Source: Tetrastigma voinierianum (lineage: Eukaryota > Streptophyta > Magnoliopsida > Vitales > Vitaceae). From it: 64,000 bases of DNA. The DNA is taken from positions 2,790,001-2,854,000 of the forward strand of contig JAEQBH010000193.1 in NCBI GenBank assembly GCA_016808115.1. Direction: 5' to 3'. Both the position numbers and the translations under genes were made by a program. Below, piece by piece: positions 1 through 10,697 of this stretch (position 1 is its first letter; each line of letters starts with the position of its first letter). The notes beneath the pieces are model-generated. The model was not told the DNA's origin. It worked only from the letters and a program-made list of their open reading frames with translations, and searched no databases.

Positions 1-403
1 TTGTTGGTGGAAATCTAATCTCATGGAAAAGTAAGAAGCAAGGGATTGTTTCCCGTTCAAGTGCAGAGTCAAAATATAGAGCAATGGCACGGTCTGTGTG
101 TGAAATCATGTGGCTTCATCAACTCTTGATGGAAGTCGGCATTAAGACTGTGGTCCCAAGAAACTGGGTGTGATAACCAAAGTACCTTCATATCGTCAAT
201 CCAGTATTCCATGAACGAACTAAGCATATTGAGATTGACTGACACTACATTCGTGAGAAAATACAACCCGGTTTGATTTCTACAAGATATGTGAAGACGG
301 GAGAACAGCTAAGGATACTTTCACAAAGGCTCAATCGGGACCCAAGTTAGTTATATAAATAAGTCAAGCATGATTAACATCTATGCTCCAACTTGAGGGG
401 GAG
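1..403 (+). pseudogene. Ty1/copia RNase H, C-terminal remnant
   Basis: Frame 3 reads through the end of a copia RNase H domain: a tryptophan-lysine-serine-lysine-lysine run, then a serine-rich SRSSAESKYRAMA motif at about 52-96, then a WLHQLL motif near 109-129. This is the usual end of copia Pol. The frame hits TGA at 171-173; the rest of the C-terminal tail (final histidine motif and the segment before the polypurine tract) is recognisable only in other frames, so the copy is dead. A polypurine tract (CTTGAGGGGGAG, 392-403) ends directly at the LTR. The element continues to the left outside the window. Confidence 0.85.
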
Positions 404-665
404 TGTTAACATATAGAGTTGTAACTAGTTAGGAAACTTAACATATAGAGTTGTAACTAGCTAGGAAACTTAACATATTGAGTTGTAACTAGTTAGGAAT
501 CCTAACATGTAGATATAGAATTGTAACTAGTTAGGAATCTTAACATGTGTAGTTGTGAATGCATTAGGAAATATGCATCATCCCTTCTATATATATACAC
601 ATGTTAATTCAATGAAAAATACACAAGGAATTCTTTCCTCCAATTCTCTCTTGGTTGTTTCTACA
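404..665 (+). repeat. 3' LTR of the copia element, with five 32-bp tandem units
   Basis: Starts TGTTAACA directly after the polypurine tract and ends TTTCTACA, so it has the TG...CA ends of an LTR; 262 bp. The first two thirds (about 406-578) are five imperfect copies of a roughly 32-bp unit of the type TTAACATATAGAGTTGTAAC followed by TAGTTAGGAAAC. A TATA-like run (TATATATAC) lies near 590. The matching 5' LTR is outside the window, so the TSD cannot be checked. Confidence 0.8.
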
Positions 666-707
666 AGGGACAAACTGAGCGTTCATCTCCAACCACATGT
701 TAGTTTG

Positions 708-1307
708 TGATGGTGTTTTTTTCTACCGATACTGGGCTATAGCTTTTTCGAAAGTCAGCCGTCAATCTGCTGGGCCGACCGTCGTACAAACCCGCAACCC
801 GCACCGAAAAGGGGGGTGATCCGCAAAGGCCAATCGCCTCCGATGGCTAAGTCGCTTTCAGGAAGGAAAGAATTCAACTATTTAGGGGCGCATCACTACG
901 TGACCTTGGTAGAATGGGTCGACATTTGCAGGAAGCAGGTTACTTTTCTCGTTAGATGGTGATACGGTATCTCCCATTGCGGAGGAGCTTCCTTTCCTTA
1001 TCATGGACCGAATCGTTAAGGGATACCGAGGAGTCAGATCATGTAAGATTCTTCTTTCTTAATCCGTGGGGTGCGGGTCATGGAGACTGGGCACTTTTCC
1101 TTTACACGAGTCTTTGGGCCGCCAATATCACTTCGACACACCGCGTGGTGCGGTTTCACCCCAGGGCCCGTCCATGTACTTTGGCATGGGTAGGATCTCA
1201 CTATGGGTCGAGCTTGTTTATTGGGTCTGTGCCCCAACTCCCTTCATAAGGCGGATGTTTGGGCTTGCGCTCTAGGCCTGTGCACATATTATTTTCTACC
1301 CCCATCA
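708..1307 (-). repeat. LTR of element A (left copy, 3' LTR)
   Basis: 600 bp, TGATGG at the left end and CCCCCATCA at the right end. It aligns along its length with 2795-3356, including the shared pieces TTTTTCTACCG near the left end, GGAAAGAATTCAAC, and the end block GTGCACATATT followed by TTTTCTACCCCCATCA. The two copies differ by many substitutions and indels, which points to an old insertion. Confidence 0.8.
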
Positions 1308-1693
1308 GTTGCCCCCCAACCTTGGCTGAAGCAAGCTTAGGCAAGGGCTGAATCGTTTCTTGGATTGGTTGTGGCTTCCACGTGGCTAACCGGGGGTGGT
1401 TTGATCTAGGCTTTGTCACCGTCAAACGTCTTGTGATAATGATGGCGCTTTTTCGATTTTTGCGCCTGCTTTCTGACTTGCTTCTCATATCTTAGAAGAC
1501 TCTCAGATAAATTTTTCCACTTCTTCTAATGAAGTTTGAAGTGTCTTTGATCGCGCCGTAACCTGTTTGCGGGTGTTTTCTATCGTCCTGTCTCCCTAGG
1601 GGTTGTTTTCCTTGCTTTCCTCCTTAGTTTGCGCGCTCTTCTCTTCTTCGCCTCGTTCTTCTTTCCTTATTTTGAATTCTACAGTTAGCATGT

Positions 1694-1846
1694 CAGGGCC
1701 CCACCCCCTAGCCCACTCCGACGAGGGGTGGTCCCGCCACAGCTATCCCCCCTATCATGTGGGTTTCTTTTCGCCTCCGTGGCCTGTAACCTCCGGGGAC
1801 CATGAGCTTAGATACCCATTCGAGGTAGTTCCCACTACCAACTCGG
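1694..1846 (-). mobile_element. tRNA-derived SINE-like insert, copy 1
   Basis: On the minus strand this segment begins CGAGTTGGTAGTGGGAACTA and shares long identical blocks with copy 2 (2000-2151), including a run of more than 40 identical bases around CCATGAGCTTAGATACCCAT and the palindromic block around CCACTCCGACGAGGGGTGG. Box B of the Pol III promoter is decayed here (GGAGGTTACAGGCC). It ends with GGGGTGGGGCCC. Assignment as a SINE rests mainly on copy 2. Confidence 0.5.
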
Positions 1847-1999
1847 GAAAGTTAGTTCAGTTGGTGGAACTGTTGATTTGCTCATGGAACTCTAAAGTTC
1901 AGCCATGAGGCAAAGAAACCCTCGGTGGAGCTGTGGGAGGCTGCGGAAGGGACCACTGCCGGTAATGGGTGGGCCCTTACAAAAGGCGCCTTTTTATTG

Positions 2000-2151
2000 T
2001 AAGGGCCCCACCCCCTGGCCCACTCCGACGAGGGGTGGTCCCACTCACGTGCTATCCTCTAGCTCGTGGGCTCTTTCGCTCCATGGGCTCGAACTTGGGA
2101 CCATGAGCTTAGATACCCATTCGAGGTAGTTCCCACTACCAACTGGGCTAC
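2000..2151 (-). mobile_element. tRNA-derived SINE-like insert, copy 2
   Basis: The minus strand starts TAGCCCAGTTGG, an exact fit to the Pol III box A consensus, and about 44 bases later reads AGTTCGAGCCC, a near fit to box B (GGTTCGANNCC). A non-tRNA body of about 80 bp follows and ends GGGGTGGGGCCCTTACAAT. The length (about 150 bp), the A/B layout and a second copy 300 bp away suit a tRNA-derived SINE. No clear TSD or 3' tail was found, so an internal duplication of the host element is an alternative. Confidence 0.55.
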
Positions 2152-2157
2152 TTCGTT

Positions 2158-2800
2158 TTGTTCATTCTCTCTCTTCGCCGCTTAATCATGCTTGCTTCCT
2201 CTGGGTCTTCTGCTCAGAGGCCTCGTATAGAGGGAAGGTCACTGGTGAGCCCGAAGCCTGGTGAACTCGGCGCTGACTCCTGCAAATCCTATCGCTATGG
2301 TCACGGTCCTTCCAAAGAGGTTATCTTCCTCCGCCGAGCAAGTGCAAGGGGAAGATTAGCGAGATTAGGTATCCTTAAGGGTCTACGAAGGGTTGCCGTG
2401 AGGTACTGGATGTCGGGCCCTAGCCGCAAGTTAAGCCTTCAGACGCTTAAAACCTTCGCTACTGCTATGTGACCTCCTTCCGTGTCCGAACTGCGTCCCG
2501 ATCTTCTCACATCTTATTTTGTTCCTGTTCCCAAGATGGTCTGCTTCTTTGAGGCGACCTTTGAGAATGGTCTCCGCTTCTCTTTGCACCCCTTTATCAA
2601 AGGCGTTCTACAGTATTTCAATGTATGCCCGTCCTGGGGCCTCTCTCCCAATTTTAGGGCTGCCTCTTTGGCATTTCGTTTTCATGGGCCCTAAAGGGGT
2701 CGGGTATGACCTCGCTTCACTGCCGGTCGATACCATCAATTACTCTAGAATTTTATTTGTGCAGCAGCTGCTCCTCACGGTGACGACGCCAAACTGACGC
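2158..2800 (+). pseudogene. Antisense ORF of a Tat-type element, gypsy-type transposon domain
   Basis: Two overlapping open segments (about 2158-2472 and 2482-2694, continuing to about 2797) encode a protein resembling the plant 'putative gypsy type transposon' domain (Pfam PF04195 family), recognised from the block GLRFSLHPFIKGVLQYFNVC at about 2570-2630. Such reading frames are known in Tat-lineage elements as extra ORFs running opposite to gag-pol. That fits here: the element is on the minus strand and this frame on the plus strand. The upstream part is frameshifted and no complete start-to-stop frame exists. Function of this ORF class is unknown. Confidence 0.6.
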
Positions 2801-3356
2801 CGCTTTTTCTACCGACATCACCGGAGCTTCGGAGTCGGCCACGATATGTTGGGTCGGATCGTTGCATAAACTTGCAACCGCACCGGTGCGGTGATTCGCG
2901 GTCGCCCTCCGATTGCTAAGCCGCTTTTCAGGAGAAGGAAAGAATTCAACCGCTAGGCGTTATCACTTTACGCACTTTTGTGGTAAAATGGGCCTGCATT
3001 TATAAAGGGAAATACCGGTTGGTCCTTAAGGTACACGGTATCTCTCCCATCGCGAGGAGTTTCCTTCCTTATCACGGACCGACCGTTATGGGATAATGGA
3101 GGAGTCGGGATCACAAGATCCTTTTTCCTAATTCGTGGGGATCGAGACTAGCACTCTTCTTTTACACTAGCTTTTGGTCGCCTATATCACTTGATTACCC
3201 GTGTGGTGGTTTCACTGCGGCCCGCCCATGTGCCTGCATGGGTGGTAGGATCTCACTATGGGTCGAGCTTCTTATTTGGTCTGCGGCCCCAACTCCTCGC
3301 AAGGCGATGTTTAGGCTTATGCCAGCCCGTGCACATATTGTTTTCTACCCCCATCA
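2795..3356 (-). repeat. LTR of element A (right copy, 5' LTR)
   Basis: 562 bp, from TGACGCCGCTTTTTCTACCG to TTTTCTACCCCCATCA. It aligns with 708-1307 and is followed at once by the TSD copy GTTTG (3357-3361). On the minus strand the primer-binding-site-like sequence begins immediately inside its left edge. Confidence 0.8.
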
Positions 3357-3361
3357 GTTTG

Positions 3362-3603
3362 AGGGGCATGTTAAGGATCCAGCTCAAGCAAAATCCAACC
3401 AAGAAAATCAAAATAATAATATTATGAAGAATGAAATCTCAAAGAAAATATCCTTCACATCATAAAAGCTGCAAGTCAAGGGAATGCAAAAAAGGAAATA
3501 TAGTTGTAGGTCAAGGGAATGCAAAAAGGAAATATATTCTAGAACAAAATCCTTCTCATCACAAGCTACAAATCAAGGGAATGTAAAAGGGAAATAATTA
3601 CTA
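3362..3603. other. Remnant of an older LTR-like sequence hosting element A
   Basis: Removing element A joins GTTTGAGGGGCA to TGTTAAGGATCC, which looks like a polypurine tract followed by the first bases of a copia-type LTR. Behind it, three imperfect repeats of a unit with CAAGGGAATG and AAAAAGGAAATATA occur (about 3470-3600). No coding sequence is visible. The assignment is tentative. Confidence 0.35.
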
Positions 3604-5392
3604 CGATTTCCGCAAGTGCACGAGTTGTACAAGTAATATAGTGGACCAAAAGTCCAGATATCGATATTATAGAGAAGGTGTGGTTTTGGTGAGGATTAAG
3701 TACCTCGGCTACTAAAGTCGTTCACTATTTGAGCGACCCAATGGTTTGGTGAAAAAGGTTTTTAAAACAAAATAAAACAAAACAAAGTAGTGTATGATCA
3801 ATGCTCACTTAAAATGAATGGGTTAATTTTGAAGAAAGAGATCAAGGAAAAACACTAGGGTTGATTGCTTCCATTGATGCATTTGATTTATATTTATGAA
3901 GTTCTAGTTACATGAAAATATACTTATGTTTGTCCAAGGAACATGATATGAGGTTTACACTTTCGTGTCTCCCCTCAATTTCTCACACCAACTCCCTATT
4001 CTCATTTCGGGTTGATCTAGATCAATAAATGTAATGCTTTTCTAAGGCAGTTCTTTCCTTGGGAATCTTATTGGTCACCTCTCGGTCCATACAATAAGAC
4101 TAATCGGACTACACTCGATTCGATCACCTCTCGGTCCATATGATCCTCACATAATGTTGGAAGGTGCGTCTCTTAATAAAATCCATCTAGTACTAGAAAT
4201 TCCCAGTTCCCTAGATTTCTTTGATTAGGTTAATTAGTATTCCAATTAATTAGTTCACACCTTAAGAGAGTCGAGATCAGATTTTAGGGCTTAATCCAAG
4301 CGTCACCAAGGATGCCCTAGAAAGAGGACCGAAGACCCAACTCTCAATATGCATTAATTAATCAAAACTTTAGTAATCTCAAACACTACACCAACAAACA
4401 TCAACAAAAGCGCATATTCACAAAACCATTCTAAAAGATATATAAATCAAACATCTATTTAAACAATCAACCCTATAGGAAAGTTTAGCTACTCATTACA
4501 ACCTTGCCCATTGTAGTATCAAAACTATGTCTATTTTACATCCATAATGTCGAAAGAGATGAGAAGAGAGTGAGAGTTTGGGGAGATACAAATGAATATG
4601 AAACAGAAATGCTCCAACCCCGCCCAAGTGGTTAATATGATCCTAGTTGATAAATTCTTCAATATTACACCAAATCAAAAGTAAAATGAACAAAATCCTA
4701 AACCCTAAAGTGGTTTAAGAAGAAGAGAGGAGAAACCCTAAGGAGGGTGTTCTTCCTTAAAATCTGAACCCTAAACAAGTCTAAAGAACTACTATTTATA
4801 TGTCTTGGAAATGGGCCAATGATGGGCTCAAAAATTGAAGTTTGCTGCTCCATCCAGCTGTTCTTCTCTGTGGCGAAGGCTTCTTCGCCATGGCGAAGCC
4901 AAGTGTCACCTTCTGGTCTATGCCCCCTTTGCCACGACGAAGGATAGCTTTGCTGCAATGAACCTCTTCACTGTAGTGAAGGGTATCTTCTTAATGGCGA
5001 ACCCGAGGCTTCATCTTTGCTTGCTTGGGCTTCACTGCAGCGAAGCCTTTCCTTCTCAATGGCAAACTGCTTCGTCGCGGTGAGCATATTTCTTCGCTGC
5101 GGAAAACCCGAAGATGTTGTATTTCTTGACTTGAGCTTCGTTGTGGCGAAGCACTCCTTCATAGCGGTGAACTTCTTCGCTGCGGCGAAGCGTACAAACT
5201 ACTACAGATCAACAACTTGCTCTTCACTTGATTTCTTCCATCACTTTGCTTGATTTTCCTTTTGATATTGCAAAACATAAGTAAATGGGGGATTCTAGCT
5301 TTCTTATAAGATATTGGTGCGAATCTAGCATTTATGTTGCATAAAACACATGAAAATCATACTATAAATGCTAACAAGAATCACACCTATCA
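3604..5392 (-). repeat. Probable solo LTR of a gypsy/LARD-type element
   Basis: On the minus strand the segment starts TGATAGGTGTGATTC (right edge 5392) and ends in a CGTGCACTTGCGG tail (left edge about 3604). This layout recalls a common plant LTR class whose end carries CGCAAGTGCACGAG...TACAAGTAATATA. About 1.79 kb, no coding frame. Flanks TACTA (left) and ATATT (right) do not match, so the borders are approximate or the TSD has decayed. Confidence 0.5.
4860..5200. repeat. Hairpin-rich array of GCGAAG / CTTCGC units
   Basis: At least ten short palindromic units of the type CTTCGC-n-GCGAAG occur within 340 bp, for example TTCTTCGCCATGGCGAAG and TTCTTCGCTGCGGCGAAG. The spacing is about 25-40 bp and irregular. 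It lies inside the putative solo LTR. Confidence 0.6.
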
Positions 5393-5730
5393 ATATTATA
5401 TTTCCTATTATGCAAAAGATCTTTAATCTACATGTTACTACGAGTCAAGAAAACTAAATATTGTATTTCCTATTTTGCCAAAAATATATTTCATGTATAT
5501 TAAGACCTACCATCAATTAAAATTTTCAATGATTCCCTTTAAAATTTTCTTCAGTTATTTAGATTAACTTTTTGAACTCCAATTCTATAATTTACAATAA
5601 TAAAATAAGGATTTTTCATTGAAATGTCATTTTTAGTGTTTTCTTATCATTGAGAATTCTTGGATAGACTAAGATTTGAAGTGAATTAGCCTTCTAGTCC
5701 TCCTATTTCATCTTCGTTCCAAGTTACAAC
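5393..5730. other. AT-rich spacer
   Basis: No coding sequence, RNA gene or repeat that I recognise. It holds short TATTTCCTATT repeats near 5398 and 5460 and the left TSD copy (GTTACAAC, 5723-5730) of the next element. Confidence 0.4.
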
Positions 5731-6491
5731 TAGGGATGGTAATGGGATGGGTTTAGGATGAGATTCCCTCTATCAGTCATTCAGATTACCTTTTATCCTT
5801 ATCTAGGCTTGATTCAAACCCCATATCAAGTCGAATTCATGTGTTATCATTCAACAAAAGGATATGCCCTCCCTCTAATATTTCCAACTAAGCCTAACAT
5901 TACAACTAATTGTTATAATTATGTAGAATCTTAATAGGCTTCCTTGAATCAACAATGATTAGAAATTGTGCATAAAAATTGGTTTGAAATGGTGGGAGAA
6001 TAGAATGGTTTGGTCGTGAATGAAAATGAATAATCATGGGTCGAACTATGTTGTTGTCTAAAAAGCTCATTATTATCTGCAACATGACCTCTGGCCTTCT
6101 TACCAAACAAAAACAAGTCATCGATCAAACTTGTCTTCACACTAGGAATCAATTTTTTCCACATCTTAGGGTTGAGAAATGTGAAGAAGAAGATGAAGAA
6201 GAAAAAGATGAATAAGAATGGAGAAAAAGAAGAAGAATGCTACGAAAACAATTAGGTCTAGGGTTGTGTATGAAAGGTTTAAATAAAAGGGGCATTTTGG
6301 GCATTAAATTGATATGTAGAGCGATTTATAAATATACATTAGAAAGCAGAACAAGTGAAAAATACAATGCCCGTCCCAAACATGATGCAGTTTTTCAAAA
6401 TTCCTATCAGGATAAAAACCCAATTATGAAACTTCCATTCTCATTCTATTAGGGTCAAAGTTGGGTCACAGAAAAAAAATTGTCATCCATA
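5731..6491. mobile_element. hAT-type non-autonomous element with 8-bp TSD
   Basis: 761 bp bounded by imperfect terminal inverted repeats: TAGGGATGGTAAT on the left and, on the complementary strand of the right end, TATGGATGACAAT (10 of 13 match). The flanks are GTTACAAC (5723-5730) and ATTACAAC (6492-6499), an 8-bp duplication with one mismatch, as expected of hAT elements. The TAGGGATGGCAA-type terminus is common in plant hAT derivatives. The interior has no transposase; the longest frames are about 70 codons and resemble nothing I know. Confidence 0.75.
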
Positions 6492-6627
6492 ATTACAACC
6501 CGAACATTTACTTAGCTTACCGAGATATTCACAATTGACGATTGGTTAATAATTTTATGTTTTAAATTTAAGTAATAACTTTATAGATGATGAATTATCG
6601 TCATTTAGCTAGTTCAAATATAAGTAA

Positions 6628-7302
6628 TGATGATGTTTTTCCAACCGAAACTAGGCTGGAGCTTGGCGGGATTGTTGGGCCGGTCCGCTGACTCTAGATG
6701 TCGGGCTCCTCTACAAAAAATAAAACAAAGGATTGGCGGGATGGCCGTTGCCCCTCTTAGTGCCTAAGTTAGTTCTTTGGGTGGAAGAGAAAGATCAGCG
6801 CAGGGGTGCTAAAAGTTTTGTGCTTACCTTTCAACGATAGAGGTGGCACAAGTATTTACTGTGAGATGAGTCATGATAGCTTTCTGATTGGATGATGATA
6901 CGGATATTTCTCATTGGGTGAAGGATTTTCTTTCCTTATGATTGCGGATTAATAAGGGATAATTAATAACTTTCCTAGTTGGATGATGATACCATACTAC
7001 CCTCACATTGGGTGAGGATTTCTTTCACTTGCTCGTTAACCAGTCTAGCAAGGATAGTGATGAACAATTATTAGGAAATATCTGCTTACGGTGGTGGAGA
7101 TTTATTAGGAGGAAGTTGGGTACTTTCCTTTATCTGGACTGGATGTTTATTCTGCTTCTCGAGATAGAAATTGAAACGGGTCCCAAACTTTTAGACTATC
7201 GTGTTTAGGCATATGTAGTGATAGCTCTTATCTCTTTATTAGATTACGCTTCTTTTCCCTCTAGAAACTAGCTTTTGGGTGCGTAGAACCTACGCCCCAT
7301 GT
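6628..7302 (-). repeat. LTR of element B (left copy)
   Basis: Begins TGATGATGTTTTTCCAACCG and ends near CTACGCCCCATG. It aligns with 20320-20993: shared pieces include GGCTGGAGCTTGGCG / GGATGGAGCTTGGCG, the pyrimidine-rich TATTTCTC-CATTGGGTGA block, and GATTAATAAG(G/A)GATAAT. The right edge is judged by homology and is uncertain by a few bases. Confidence 0.75.
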
Positions 7303-7539
7303 GTGGTTTTGGACCCCATAGATTCCTCTTGACCATGGCTAAGCAGCTTAAGCCAAAAATTTGAGTATTCTCGGATGGTGTGGTTTCCATGTGGCTGGCC
7401 CGGGATGGTTTGATTGAAGACTTTGTCATCGTGGATATCTGTAGATGATGATGGCCATTCGATTTCGCACCATTATTCTCCGTTTCTATGCTTTTGAAAC
7501 ATCCTGTGTTTTCTTGTGTTCTTGAAGACTTCTTCCTCG

Positions 7540-8499
7540 TGGTTTGAGGAGTGTCTTGACTAGTCTGAAGCTGCTTTTGGCAGTGATTATAACCGTCTTA
7601 CCTCTGAGTTGTTATGCTCTATTGAGCCCGAGCTATTTAGTTCTGCTAGGCTCTTTCACCTTGAACTATTTACGCTCTTTTAAGTTATTCGCTCCTAGGC
7701 TATTGTGCCTTTTGAGTTGTTTAACTATTTGAAAATGAGTTGTTTGCTCCTGGGTTGTTGCGCCTTCTGGGCTATTCGTTCTTGGGCTATTTTCACCTCT
7801 TGAGTTGTTTAACTCTTAGAAATTGAGCTATTTGGCTCTTGGGCTCTTACCTCTGAGCTGTGCCTTGCACTCTCAGTTGTTATGCTCCTTTAGACTAAGT
7901 TATTAAACCACCAGGCTGTTACTTGCTTTAGGCTGTTGGCTCTGGGCTGTGTGCCTTTTGACAGTCAGCTCACAGTGAAAGTGGCAGCTCACAGGCTGTG
8001 CCTTTTGAGTAGTTAGACCGAGCGGCGGCTGGATCTAAGGCTATTACTTCCTTGAACTGACTACTGGCTCACAGGCTGTCTGCCTCCCGAGTTTTTATGC
8101 TCTTTTGAACTAAGCTGTTGTTTGGGTTTGCGCCTTTTGAGCATAAGCTCACGAAAACGGCGCAGCTCCCAGGCTATTGTGCCTTTTGGACGGTTGAGCT
8201 CTGGCCAGATTGTGGCTCTGAGCTCTTCACCTTCCCCGAACTGCTTCTGGCTTTTGGGTTAATATACCTCTTGTTTGTTATACTCTTTGAGCCCGATGTT
8301 CGCTCCCGAGCTCATTATTTTAAGCATTTAAGCTCTAAAAACTGAGCTACTTGGCTCCTAGGCTATTGTGCCTTTTGAGCAGGTGAGCCTGAAATTGTGC
8401 CTTGGCTTCCACAGGAATTCACCTTCTTCCCGAGCCCGAGCTGCCGCTCCGGGCTGATACGCCTCAAGAACATTTGTGCTCTTTTGGTGACTATTCTCT
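7540..8499 (-). repeat. GC-rich tandem repeat block of element B (left part)
   Basis: About fifteen imperfect copies of a roughly 60-70 bp unit containing GGCTATTGTGCCTTTTGAGC and GAGCTACTTGGCTCC. The same unit continues at 17648, beyond the nested element, so this was one continuous block before the insertion. No coding meaning seen. Confidence 0.7.
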
Positions 8500-10038
8500 T
8501 GATTAATATTGCTACGAAAAGTGCTATTTTGGGCTATTTGAATGGTTTTTTGGAGACAGCTTTAACTAATCATATCAATGACGTTGTGTTGGTCTTCTTA
8601 GCCCCTCGCATATAGTTTAGAAGTTATTTTGGTTGTTTTCTTGAGTTTCACGTGCCTTGAGAGTTCAATATCGAGATATATGTAACCATGAGGTGAACAT
8701 TTATGATAACTAAACTACAAGATTCAATGAAGGAATAAACAAAAAGTGATGAGAAAATGGATCAGTGGGGAAGTGGTGAGCAATGCGAGTGAAAATGGCC
8801 AATTCAGGGAAATTTGGCTGGGTGCGAGAAATTCGTATTTGGGATTATTCGTAATCTATGAAGTGAGAAATTTAGCTGAAAACTAAGACTAGCTATGCCT
8901 TTGTTCTATGAAATTACACACTTTAAGCTATCTCTTAAAAATTCGCTAAGCTAGCGAAATTTTAACCTAACAATTACCGGTGCCTAGCGAAATTCTGGGA
9001 TTTAAAGCTATCTCTGTCTGAATTAAGCTGCCTAGCGATTTTAAGCCTAACATTAGTAGGAAATTCATTCTTGAGTGTGTTCTAAATTTCTGCTTTTGTC
9101 ATCCTTTTGTAATTAATCTGTGAGCCCTCATTTTGAATTTGTACTGTCCTTATATTAGCCAAAATGTCTGGGCTTCCTTGTATTTTCCTTGTGGGTGCTA
9201 TAAGCCCTTTAAATTATGACCTCGTAGTCTTTTGGCACATTTTCATTTTATGTAAATATCACTTGAAACTTTAATTGAGGTTTTGTTTCTCTCTTCTCTC
9301 TCCTCTTTCTCATTTTCTAGAGCTACAAACAACCCTCTTGGGATGACAACTCAAGGATGCTTAGCTAAGCCTCTTAACTTTGAAATTGGCTATATTAGTT
9401 GTGGGAGTGATTCTGCAAGGTTGTCTCATGTGTTAAATGCCTCACAGTCTTGTGTTGTAGTTCCCGTCTTCTCAACCAGGGTTGATCATTTCATGTCATT
9501 GCAGCCAGCGATACTTACCATGCTTTAGGATCTGATTGCATACTTATTAACTGGTCTTTGTTGTTCTTTGAATGGCCTTCTGAGCCCCCTTTGAAATGAT
9601 ATTGAATGTTAGGGTTCAAGGCGAAATGGGCTATAGATGCATATTTGACTCAATAGAAATTGATTACAGGAGGTTAGGTTTCTTTGGTTAAACAAAGATC
9701 ACATTGGCTTGGATATAGGTTGCTTGTCATGTCGAGGATAAAACGAGGACACTTGTTACCCCCATGTTGTCAAGCTAGTGACTAAGCAACAGTTACCTTT
9801 TCTCCACTTCACTTCGGTTTTACAATTAATCATCGGTCAGACAACTATGTTTAGCAAAATCGAAAAATCCAAATTAAAGCCTCACCTTTTCAACACTGAT
9901 GCAAATCATTTCCTAGGATGAAAACTATCCAGTGTTCGGCCACTGAACCAGCATCTACAAGGTAACTTGACAGCAGTAGTAGGAGGAACTTAGGATATAG
10001 AAATTTTGTTGATTAGGATCACTGCGTAGCGCGAATCG
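8500..10038 (+). repeat. 5' LTR of the Athila-like element
   Basis: About 1.54 kb and aligned with 16135-17642. Shared blocks include CCTTGAGAGTTCAATATC, AACAACCCTCTTG followed by GATGACAACTCAAG, and TAGGAGGAACTTAGGATATA. A hairpin-prone zone (8930-9050) carries TTCGCTAAGCTAGCGAAATT and relatives. Copies differ by many substitutions and indels. Confidence 0.85.
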
Positions 10039-10697
10039 GTGGCGTTGTTAGGGATGGTGTGACTCGTTTGATAAGTTGAAGTGTATACATGATCATCAAG
10101 TGAAGTGACAACACAACCAACTTTTGAATCTCGATGTTTGTAGCGCAAGTGTTCATCAATTTGCGTCTTCTTGTTTATTTTAATTTTGTTCTGGTCGGTT
10201 TTATTTTTAGCTAACAATAACCCTTTTGCGAGTTTGTTTGTGCTATTTCTTGTGTCTCAGTTGTGTAACAGGTGTTTATGCACCACTGGGAAGAGGACGC
10301 CCGGGTGAACTCTGAAAGAATCGATTACGCGATTGAACGAGCGGTGAAATCGGGTGCCAATGGGCCGAATGAATCCCCACATGAGGAACATCCAGTCGGC
10401 TAGGTACTGATGAATCCAGGCCTGTAGATGGAGTGAGGCCATCACCTCTGAGTTGGTACCCCTTCTTGCATCATACCTCCTATAGAATAACAGCGGTGAG
10501 GCCTTGTTGATACTACTCCCCACATATCATTGGTATGAAATGAAAATCCATACACACACATAAGGATTTTGAGAGGTTGCACAACCTTTAAGGAAGTATG
10601 ATTGACATGGATTTGCTAAGTGAAAGCATTTTCCACTTGACCCCCTAAAGTGAGACCCGGGTGGCTTAACTCGTGAGCTAGAACCATAAGAAGTGGG

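Larger units (their letters stand above)
708..3356 (-). mobile_element. Short Tat-like Ty3/gypsy LTR element A (non-autonomous)
   Basis: Two direct repeats (708-1307 and 2795-3356) bracket 1.49 kb. A perfect 5-bp TSD, GTTTG, lies at 703-707 and 3357-3361. Orientation is minus: beside the left LTR the minus strand carries a polypurine tract (GGTTGGGGGGCAAC), and beside the right LTR the minus strand reads TTTGGCGTCGTCACC, which resembles the primer-binding site of Tat-type elements. No gag or pol is recognisable; the interior keeps only an antisense reading frame and two SINE-like inserts. The leader next to the left LTR (1320-1450) resembles that of element B (7330-7450), so both belong to one family. 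Confidence 0.8.
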
